64,000 nt of DNA, taken from Caprimulgus europaeus. Taxonomy: Eukaryota; Chordata; Aves; Caprimulgiformes; Caprimulgidae. Under the pieces are notes generated by a model. That model searched no databases. It had not been told where the DNA came from and saw only the letters and a program-made list of their open reading frames with translations. The stretch lies in the NCBI GenBank assembly GCA_907165065.1, contig OU015532.1, positions 31,872,339-31,936,338 on the forward strand. The letters run 5' to 3'. The translations under genes were made by a program, and so were the position numbers. Shown piece after piece: positions 24,201 through 34,005 of the stretch (positions within the stretch are counted from its first letter, which is position 1; the number at the start of each line of letters is the position of its first letter).

Positions 24201-25932
24201 AGTATGGTAGTTGTCAGTTGTCCAGTGTTGGAATGCTGCAGGTAATTGGGCTGGACTGGTGAGAGCTGTGGCAGTGTGCTTCTCACGTTGCACTGCAGCT
24301 GCTGTTGATCTTAATTAATCTGACCCTCAGAGGCTGCAGTGTCATGGTATAAAACGCAATACATACTAGAAATGGAAAGGCTGCTTTTTCAACTCTTATT
24401 GATGGTCATGTTTCTAGGTAGGCCTTTTGGTTTTCTAATATGATTTGTTTGTCACTAGCATAAAATTCTTAATGTACTTCAATCTAAAACTCTAATACGT
24501 TTTTCCTGTTTATCAAATATATCTGTGGTGTAATGAAGCTGATAACCGTGTTTTTGAAATGTCACTGTTATAATGGACTTAGCAAAAATATTTATGTTTA
24601 TTCTGACAACAAATACAATTGTCTGTAAACGAAAAGTTATATTGTCCGTGTCTGGTATGAATTTCTGGTGTATTTTAGTATGCTTTGTAGTAGGGTATGT
24701 TTGGAGCTTGTGCTGGGTAGCTCAGTCTTGTGATTCTTTTAAGGATTTCTAGTAACATGGAAAGATGTAAGATTGGAATTTGGTATTTGGCAGTTGGAAT
24801 AAGTGAGTGTGCTGTGCATGTCAGATGATTAATTTACTGTAGATAAAATATTATTTTCTTCCTGACTGCATGACACAGCTTTAGGAAACTGTCAGGTTCC
24901 TTTGCATTCACCCTGGTACTCAGGGCTGTTCTGTCTTTCCATCTCCCAAAAGAAGTATTAAACCAGAGTTTTATCCTAGAGATCTTTCAAATGTTACATT
25001 ACAGACTTATAAGGTTCTGTTCCATCACTTTATTGTTTTGATTTCAGGAGTATCTGCATCCCAATTTGTGATTATTCTTGGCATTATAAGGATTAACTAC
25101 ATTGCTTGTGTTTTAATTTAAAAATAGAGAAATGATTGACAGGATAGGCTTTTAAATTTTTCCTATACTTAGTAGATATATTAAATATTTTAATATATAA
25201 TAAAATGATAGATATCTAAATTCCCATCCCCTCATATTAACTTGTTTTCACTTTAACATATTTGATAATTAATTATGGTTGAATCTGATTGGGATTTACT
25301 TAATATTAATTGTGCTGTTCTTGATTATAGCCAAGTATTAAAATTCGTTTGCAAGTACTTAACTGGTCTGATTGAAACGTTAGTTTAAGGCAGTATTTGG
25401 AAACATGTCTATGGAAGTCAGATCCCAACTATACAATGCCAACATGCCTTTGTAACTCTTGATTATGAATTTATCACTCTTTGCTTGAGCTAGTTATGAG
25501 CAATACTATTGTGCATTGCTCTTCTTGACTTCTGAATTGCAGTAAATTTTGTGTAAAGTTTAAGTGTTCTGTATAATTGATGGACAAAATTAAGTCTCTT
25601 TCATGAAAGGCCAGAGAACATAGGTTGATGTATGAAGTAGCTGATGTAAATAAGAGCTATGTGACCAGATAACACTTGAAAGAATAGTGTATTAGGGACC
25701 AAGTCTAAAGTTGTACATTGGTGGTACGAATGATCTAGGCTCAGATCCCTTGTAAGTGAGGAAGAGATGCAAACATATGTATGTGAAAGGGATTGTGCAA
25801 CATTAGCATTTGTTAGATATAAGGAAGCATGAATCTTGGACAAAATTTCGTATTTGCCTGGTCTTGTAGGTTTTGATTGTGAAAAGACTAAACATCTGTT
25901 TTTCATCATTGATCTCTCACTGCATCCTGCAG
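18288..25932 (+). other. NOVA1: NOVA1 intron 2, proximal part
   Basis: AT-rich intron between exon 2 and the candidate alternative exon. It contains a pyrimidine and alternating purine/pyrimidine repeat (21531-21610) and a locally GC-richer block (about 23900-24360). No copy of canonical exon 3 was recognised in any frame. If the exon at 25933 is skipped, this is the first sixth or less of a much longer intron. Confidence 0.85.
21531..21610. repeat. TC repeat plus Z-DNA-prone CA/CG tract
   Basis: (TC)n at 21531-21545, then strictly alternating pyrimidine/purine runs at 21564-21589 (CACA then CGCGCG) and 21592-21610. The short frames here are low-complexity shadows. Confidence 0.9.
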
Positions 25933-26096
25933 GGCCTGTCATCTCAGCATTGACAGGATCAGATGAAAAATACAATCGATGTGTTGACATTTTTTTGAGA
26001 ATCACTCAGGTAAGATTACTTGTTATACAGAACTACAGTGAAATTCATGGCTGCTGCTAATGTTTCACCAGTTGGAGCCTTTGCATTCTCAATCAT
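25903..26096 (+). promoter_or_regulatory. YCAY cluster, candidate NOVA binding sites
   Basis: YCAY tetramers lie at 25903-25906, 25906-25909 and 25917-25920 (just before the acceptor), at 25939-25942 and 26002-26005 (inside the exon), and at 26045, 26065 and 26093 downstream. NOVA proteins bind YCAY clusters. Binding just upstream of or in an exon generally favours skipping, and binding downstream favours inclusion, so autoregulation of this exon is plausible. Motif evidence only. Confidence 0.4.
25933..26009 (+). CDS. NOVA1: Candidate alternative NOVA1 exon, second half of a KH domain
   Basis: A 77-base segment bounded by an acceptor (pyrimidine-rich tract, 'tgcatcctgcag|GG') and a consensus donor CAG|GTAAGA. 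Joined to exon 2 (phase 1), the split codon becomes Gly94, the residue also made by the canonical junction, and 25 open codons follow, from PVISALTG to CVDIFLRITQ. This fits the end of a type I KH domain: a short strand VISALT, a Gly, then an amphipathic helix. Spacing from Gly to the Cys-Val pair equals that in PCBP KH2 (recalled ITIAG......CV), and Gly-x-x-Glu-x-x-Asn aligns with NOVA1 KH1. The exon starts in phase 1 and ends in phase 0, which I believe are the phases of canonical exon 3, so it could replace exon 3 in frame. Insertion in addition to exon 3 would shift frame. Reading past the donor hits a stop at 26058. It could instead be a poison exon. I do not recall it from NOVA1 annotations. 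Confidence 0.6.
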
Positions 26097-26793
26097 TAAT
26101 TAAATTAGATACTGAGGTTCTCTGCATGTTCCCTTGTTTCTATTTTAAAAGCACTTTTTGTGCCTTGCTCAGTGCCATTTAACTCTCTTGTGATTTCCCA
26201 CATAAAGAGCTTCACACATTTGTACTATTTTCCCCCACTTCATAGAGTGGCACCTGTTTGCTTGAATCAAGAACCATAGTGCACACCTCCAAAGCTCTTG
26301 GAAGATTTGTACGTACATGTATTTTATTTTACCTTCAAGTAGTGACTTTAGTTCTTTTTAGATTCTTCATTGGCAATATGGGGAAGAAAATTCTCTGTAG
26401 AGAACCAGATAATCAGAGGCAGCAGCAATTTATCATCTTCCTAGTGTGTTCCAAACTCTGAAAAATTACAAATAATTAACTGAATACACAACTGTGGAGT
26501 CTTCCTTTTTATAACATAAGTTAATGAGAATATTTAGTCATGCACTGGAAAAGTAGGAAATGGCATATGTCCATTCAGTTTGCTTTGTTGAGTATCCAGT
26601 GTGCTTATGGAGTTAAAACTGTATTGGTGTTTAGAGAAGAGTTGAGCATTGAAATGTCATGGCTGTGAAAAAAGGGGGAGGACAGACCAGTTGGGTTATA
26701 TGCTGAGTTGGAGCTTGATCTAGCTGAGGTTTACATTTTATCCCCATCTGGTAATCTAGTGTTAGGAAATGCCAGTGTAGGTAGGATAGTGTA

Positions 26794-26817
26794 TAGTAGT
26801 AGTAGTAGCAGCAGTAG
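26794..26817. repeat. AGT/AGC trinucleotide repeat
   Basis: (TAG)n passing into (CAG)n; produces a poly-Ser run in one frame, which is not a gene. Confidence 0.85.
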
Positions 26818-29800
26818 TTCAGGTGCTGCAGCAGTATTGAGCTGGAGTTATAGAATATTTATGTTTTATTGTAATCTGGCAGCCTACCAACAGTTTTCCT
26901 GAAACACACAAAAAAAGAAAAGGGAAATAGATGGCTTTTTAGAAGTTTATTGACCTGGATTTGAAGAAAACGTCTGTGGAACAAGAGAGGCTCTTCTGGC
27001 ATTCTGTCTGTGTGATTTTCAAAGGTCTGCAATGAAATGCTGCTACTGGATGCCTTAAAGCTTTATAAAAATGGTTTGTTGTAATGAGAAGTGTTAGACA
27101 GAACATGTATGGCGTTTGTTTTCTGTCTTGCATGTGTGTGCACACTTCATTCTTTGTATGTCTTCTACTTACTGTATTAGATGAACACTTGGTGACTGTC
27201 AATCTAAAGTAAAAATTGAATTCCCCGGGAACTCCTTATAATTTTATCACTTCCTTACTTCTGGGTCTTTTAATGTGCAGTGCAGTGCAGCACATCTAAG
27301 TCTGCCAGTTTTTGTTGAGATTACTCATCCTCAAGCAGCATGTAATTCCTAGCAAAGTGAAATGTTCTTTAGGTTGGTAATGCCAAGTGCTCATCTAGTA
27401 TTTGCACTGCTTTTAACAATAATAAAACATGTTCTTTATAATTTTATAAGCTGTCTAGTTCTGTATGGGGCTATGTCTATGACTAGCTGTTCTAGTAGGT
27501 GCTACCATTATGCATTAAATTAAAAAAAATATATTTTTTTCTGATGAATTGATCCCAAGTAGCCAGAAAAAAAGGGACAATTTTGTGTGATGAGCAAGTA
27601 AACTCTTAAGATTGCACAGGAAGGAGCCTCTATAAAAAGAAGGTTACCTTGTATAGTCAGTAGCTCTTTGTTTCGCTTGAATTCATCATGAGTTCTTTCC
27701 CTGAATGACTGGTGTTTAGAAGGAGGAAACAAATGGCAGGTAGCCAGATTTTAAATCAGTTGGGTGGTTAAAACCCGTATTTTTAAGTTTATGTAGAAAT
27801 CCACGTGTAGTTGGTAGCCTCAGAGCTTTAGTCTCGCATGTTTTTGATGAGAAAATCAATGAAGGGGGCAGCTATATTTGTCATTCTTTAGGTTTCCTGT
27901 ACCTTCGAAAAACAAAACAGTTTATGCAAATATTTTATAAACTTCTAGTCTTGGAAACATGGAGTGGATAGTGGTAGCAAGGTTAACGTTTGACTTAAAT
28001 ATTATGTTTATACCTAGTTAGTTTTATTTTTTTAATTTCATTTTTTAAATGGTGCTTTGTTGATTAGTAACTAATCCTTCTCTCTGTTTCTCTATTTATC
28101 TTTTCCAATGGCTCATGTTTGTGATAGTGTTTACTATTTGAAAGAATGTGGGTTTTGATGTTCAGAAGTAGTTCCAGTTCTGTCCTTCATTAGTTTAGCA
28201 CTTTCTGATTTGGAGGGTGCAGACGTGAGAAGGGCACAAAATGTAGTCATCCTGAATTATGAAATAAGTAGCTTGATTTTTCCCTTCTCCAATACAAATG
28301 CCTATGTTCAGAATGACAAAAAAGTAATTGTTTATCCACTTTGTCCTTTTTTAGTGGAATGACTTACTAATATGGTGCATAAATGACTACCATGCTTTCA
28401 GTGTTGACTAGTTCAGAAACTTTTAAAGTTTAATCTTGTGCAAAATTCTTTTTGTAAAGAAGTCTCTACTTGTAAATTTTGGCGACTTTGTATTGACTGT
28501 CTAAATGTCATTGATTTTTTCATTATTTATTTGTCTTTTAGTATATAGTTTTTTATTAGAATGGTCAGTTCTGATTTGGGTGCCTTATTTCTCCCAATAT
28601 AAACTTTCAGAAGTAATAACAGTTTACTAAGGTTGCAGTATTTCAACTGCAATTAAAATCTAATGAGTGTTTCCTAAAAATATGCATGTAGTTAAATGGG
28701 CTCCTAAAATAATGCAGGGACTTTTTTTCTATTAAATGTTATTGCACAGGAGATCAGAGTAGGTGAACATAATGCTCTTTGTAATTGTAAGCATGAAATG
28801 TTTTAATTTGGATGTTTTTTCCCTTTCAAAGGTTCTGTGAAGACAAAACTAAGAAAGCATGCAGGGATTTTGGTGTAAATTAGTATATATTAGTAGGTCT
28901 TGTGTCATGAGGTTTTCGTATTGTAAAGTATGCTTACTGGGGGGGTGCGGATAAGCTGATGATGGCTATCTGATATTCAAGTCAAGTTTACTCAGAACTT
29001 AAATTATTTCAGGAACTAATATCAATTTCATATTTGTAGTATGACCTACTTCAGTAGGTCTAGAAGGAGGTGTTGCAATGCTAATTTAGAGGAAATGCTG
29101 ATAGTAGTTATCTACTGGATTATAATTCAGTTTATTGGCAAACCAGTGGAGAATGGTGGCAAGTTTTATGTGAAGTGATCCAAGTTTATAAAGAAACACT
29201 TCTGAACTGTAGTGTGGATTCAGATCCATAGATATTCTGAAATACTCATAGGTTAATCTCTATGTAGAGGGAAAGACTGAAATACTTCAGGACATTTGAG
29301 TAGACTTTGTCACTCCATATTGAATCATTTTTAAAGTTTTGCTCAGCTTTAAGTAGGTTCCATTGTGTTAATCCCTTTAGAGTGCAGCAGTTTTCACACA
29401 GTATTTAAATGCTGGATTTTAAGAGGATTATAACTTCTTTAGTTTATTTTCCCTTCCTCAAAAGCAAAAGATGGTTTTCATACTGTGTTTCTGTATAGAT
29501 ATTTATTCTGGGTAGAAATAACTTACTGGCATCATCTACTTCAAGATGTGGGATTTCCCCTATGTTTCCCCTTCAATAGGGGAAATTGAGGAATCTTGCT
29601 GGACAGGCCATCTTAAAAATACTGGTGATTTTTAGAAATATATATTTCATAAAAAAATGTGTGCACTGCTTATTTGGGAAAAAGCCAGTGATTCAGTTTC
29701 AAGAAGTATTTAATTTAAATTTTTAATCTTCAAGTTATTTTTTAGAGCTCCAAGTTTTTACTCTGCAAACCTTTAAATTCTGAATCTCAGAATACTAGTT

Positions 29801-30327
29801 CAACATGTTCTGAGAGCTGGAATGTTGTAGTTTTAGTAAGCAGTATAACATGCATCTTTTTTCACTTCTGCTTTTATACTTGATGTTCAGAATGGAAATT
29901 CTGCCAGTAAAATATAACCAACATTCTGTCTGATAAAATCAGATTTTGTGGTGAGTAAAACTTCCCATTTTTAGATAAGGTGAAGATTTTTGGAAGTAAA
30001 CAAAACCTGATGAATTGTTTCCCATTCATTCTTTGTGTTGCTTGAGATCAAATATTCCACTGAAATTGAGCATTTCTTAAAGTTGTCCAAGCTCTTTATG
30101 TATTCAGGTTAGTACAGTGAGATATTTTTTCTTGTCACTTCAGCAAAGGGCTGAAAATGAGAATTTTTTTCCTGTTTGCCACTGCCTCCCAGGAAAGGCA
30201 GTAAAATTACCAGCAGTTTCTGTATCCAAACATTAAATTCAGGTAAGTACTGAATTTATGCAAGATGGAATATGCATCTACATAGTCCCATACTGGTGTG
30301 TTTTCACATAGGGATAGATGAATAATA

Positions 30328-30357
30328 GTGTGTGTGTGTGTGTGTGTATATATATAT
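30328..30357. repeat. TG-TA dinucleotide repeat
   Basis: (TG)n followed by (TA)n, about 30 bases. Confidence 0.95.
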
Positions 30358-33300
30358 TTATATAAAATCTATATATGATTCCAGTTTAGACTTTTTGGTA
30401 AAATACTTTTTATTCTAAGTGTTTTCCTTTTTCTAGCAAAGGAATGTTTGGTTTGTTTTTTTTTCCTGGTGCTCATCTATGGAAGTTAACATTAATGCTG
30501 CCTTTTCTTCTGACGAGGGATATGTTCTCATCATTTTCTGGCCTTGCAAACAATTGTAATTGAACTTTTCTCGACTGGATAGAGCTGTTTATATTTGGAG
30601 ATGTCTTTCTTTCTACATTCAATTTTAACATAGTCAAGTAAATTATGAGGAATAACATATGTGGTTTGGTGAGCATCATGTAGGAAACCTTTTCAGTTAT
30701 AAACAGATATTTATCAAAAATAGGTATATGATAAACATTATCAGTTGGAACTTGCCAGATATGCATGTTCTCTCCTTTTGGCATAAGAGTTATAGCCTTT
30801 TCATTCATGGTCTCTTTGCAAGAAATATTACATTATTTTAAAAGTTCCTTTCAATATTTAATGTAGAAATGCAACCCTTTGCTAATGCCAAAAGCAGGAC
30901 TAATAATCAAAAATTAGTGTATATACTCGATGTTTTATAATTGTCTTATTCTTTGGCTTTGCTTAAAAATGTAGCTGGCTTTTCTGATATTAAAAGAATA
31001 ATTCTGCGGTTTTATGTATAGACTAGCTTTTTCATATATTTGTAAATCTGTTCAGTATTCCATGTAGGAAAATACTGGCTTTATATTAATGTATGCCAGT
31101 CGTGCTAAAATGCCAGTTTGAAAAGAGAGACCTTAGATCTAATCCAGATTCAGTTACAAATCCTTGTCAAACTAAACATTTTCTAGAATCTATTTCCATT
31201 TGCAAATAATTGGGCTTGTTACAAGCATTACATTTTTTTCTTTTGTTCCAACATACTTGTTTTAGTTTTGAAAGATGGAAATCAAAATTTATGAAGTATG
31301 GAACTGGCTGAATTATCAAAAATTATCTAAACAATTATTGTGAAGGATTATGTAATTAAAGTTCTAATTGTAATGTTAAAAACCCCACGTAAACTTTCTA
31401 AAAATAAATTCTAAGGAAATATAGACATTTTGATTTAAAATAGTAATTATGAAGTCAAATTGTCTTAATTTTGCTTAGTATTACATAAAATGTTTTGACT
31501 AATTTTAGAAGTATTGTTTGGACTTTTTATCAAGAGGAGACTGATGATTTCAGTATTGAAGAAATTGAGTATATACACTGTTCTGCTTTTCAGTAAGGAA
31601 AAAAGTTGGAATACTTTGTGTTTTCCTATATTCTAGATAGCCCAGTTGTTTACACAAACCTTTGTTCTTTTAAAAATCTTCCCTAATTTATTTATTGAAA
31701 ATGAAAATCTAAAAAAAGTGTTCTGGTTTCATGTTCAAATTCTAATGCCTTTCAAATTATTTCAGCAAAAAGTTAAACATTATTTTTGCATGTTTAATTT
31801 TGAGCTTAATAGAAACTTTCTGTAAAGGTAATTGCAGAATCAATGGCTTGATGCCTATTTAAAAACAATTGGGGAGGCATTTAATTAAACTCTTGTATGT
31901 TCTTATTTATAATGTGATCTATATTTTTAGAATAAGACAGTATGTTCAAGTATATCTTGATATTGTCTGCTTTCTGTTAGTTATAAGTTATCAAAAAATA
32001 CAACCTACAATTTGCAAGAACTGAGGGAGACAGTGGAAAATGCAGTTGAGTGGCTTATCTTTCTCTTTATTTTGTACTTCTGAACAAGAGCCAAAAGCAC
32101 TTGGAATAGCTGCTACATAGTTATTTGGCTAATAAGGTGTTAACTGTTTGTTTCCATGTGCATTTTTTTATTGTATAAAAATACATGGTCCTGTTTGAGT
32201 TACAAAAGGAGAGATAACGATTATGTAATGTTTCATGGTAATTATGTGTGAGCTCTTTGCTTATTTATGCAAAGAAACATTAAAAAAAAAAAATTCCTCT
32301 GAACAGCTGAAGTGACACCAGGCACCAGCTGGGGAATCTGAAATCAAATATTTTAGGGCATAATTTGTATTGAACTACAATTAGAATCAATGATTCTGCA
32401 ATAGCAATTGTTCTGAGTGAGGTCAAATTGCACATGAAGAAGGAACACAAGTGAGATCTGTCCTCACTGCAACTGATGTCTGCACATGTGCTATTTAACA
32501 GTATTTTTTAATCACATGCAAAACTGAGAGAATGACTAACTTGATTGTTTTATTTGTCCACTGTCAATTAAGACTTAGTATGAAAATTCATTTTGCACCA
32601 TAACATTTTACTAATAGGAAACCTAAAAGTATTACTAAAACATTAGATTAATTTGTTCTGATGTATTTTTTTCTCCCCCTTTCTCTCATTTTATGTAGTG
32701 TACTGCATGTCAAAAATACAGTATTGATCTACTGGTATTATAAAAGATAGCACTTTCTGTTTTCAGATAAAACAGTGCATTTTGACACATTGTTTAAAAA
32801 CTAGAACAGCTCTGCATATGAAAACACAAACTGTGATAATTAGATAGATATGCCATATGTGGTAGTTTAAGTTGGCATATATATCAAATGACATGCTTAA
32901 TGTACTGTGTTACTGGAATTAGTAATTTTACAGCTGAAAGCTGTTAATTCTGTTATACTGACTCCCTCTCATGAACCTGTAGGTAATGATGGCAGACCTT
33001 TTTCTTTGCAAAACCCTGCTTCTGTTAACTTAAAAACATAGTTAATAAACTGCTATATTTTTAGTGGAATCTTTGACTAGGGTATGTTCTCCATAAAATT
33101 TTAGGTGTTTCTAACTACTTCAGAATTCGAAGACTTTTTAAAAATGATGATACAGGTTGTATTGAAGGATAGTCAGAATGTTTGCTGCAATAAAATGTCT
33201 ATAATAAGGAAAAAAGGAAAGTCTGTTTTTTTTCCAAATAGCCTGCTTTTTTCTCAGTGCAGAACTTTCTTCTCTTTTTAAGTTAAGGCAAAAAAAAAAT

Positions 33301-33448
33301 GTCAACCCTAAGCCACTTGAGAATTGTTAACAGTGGTTAAAATCCTCACACCTGGCCTTTCCACACTGTATAGCTAGATAAAAATCACTGGTCACACATT
33401 ACTGAAAGGTCAAGGGAGGAGAGCAAGACTTCAGAGTCCAACTAGATA

Positions 33449-34005
33449 TGGCTGGGATGGAGTAAGTTTGGTTTGTTTGGTTGTTTTGGTTTTTTTTTCA
33501 TATCAGCTTGTATGGTGGTAGATTTTAGATTTGTGACCAAAAAAGCGTTGACAACACACTCATGTTTTAACGGTTGCTGAACTGTGCTTGCTTGCACAGT
33601 GGCAAGGTCTTCTCTGTTTCTGACTCTGCTCACCTCCACGGCACGTAGCTTGGGCATGCACAAGAAGTTGAGAGGGGACACAATCAGGCAGGTGACCCAA
33701 ACTAACTAAAGGTACTGCATGCCAATTGACATCATCCTAGCAACAAAATGAAGGAGAGGGGGTTTTAGGTAGCGTTTTACTCAGAGAGTAGCTGGGTATT
33801 GGTCTACCCATGGAACATGATGAGTGATTGCCTTTTTGTCAAGTATTTTTTTCTTGTCTTTTCCTTCGCTTATTAAACTATTTTTATCTTGACCTATGAT
33901 TTTTCTTGTGTTTCTTCTTCCTATTTTCTTCCCCCATCCTGCTGGGGAAGGCAGGGAGTGAGCAGCTTCATGAGCATAGCTGCTAGCCAGGGTTAGCACA
34001 CCACA
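33449..34005 (+). mobile_element. Solo LTR of an avian ERVL-type element, + orientation
   Basis: Matches the remembered layout of a widespread bird endogenous retroviral LTR. It begins TGGCTGGGATGGAGT, then 'tttagatttgtgacca' and 'cacaagaagttga', then 'tattaaact...atcttgacc' before a C-rich 'cccccatcctgctgggg', and ends near 'gctagccagggttag...cacca'. It opens with TG and closes with CA. No retroviral coding region lies next to it, so it is a solo LTR left by recombination. I could not identify a clean target-site duplication. The minus-strand frames over it are artefacts. Confidence 0.85.

Larger units (their letters stand above)
26010..33448 (+). other. NOVA1: NOVA1 intron 2, after the candidate exon
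   Basis: AT-rich intron without recognised exons. It holds an AGT/AGC trinucleotide repeat (26794-26817) and a TG/TA dinucleotide repeat (30328-30357). The 111-codon minus-strand frame at 30473-30808 shows no domain and is probably chance. Confidence 0.75.

Noticed and set aside
26665-26695. GGGAGGACAGAC followed by CAGTTG, resembling the exon 2 loop region
   Set aside because: One 12-mer plus a 6-mer after a 7-base gap; a 12-mer match to exon 2 somewhere in 46 kb is nearly expected by chance, and the frame hits a stop at once.
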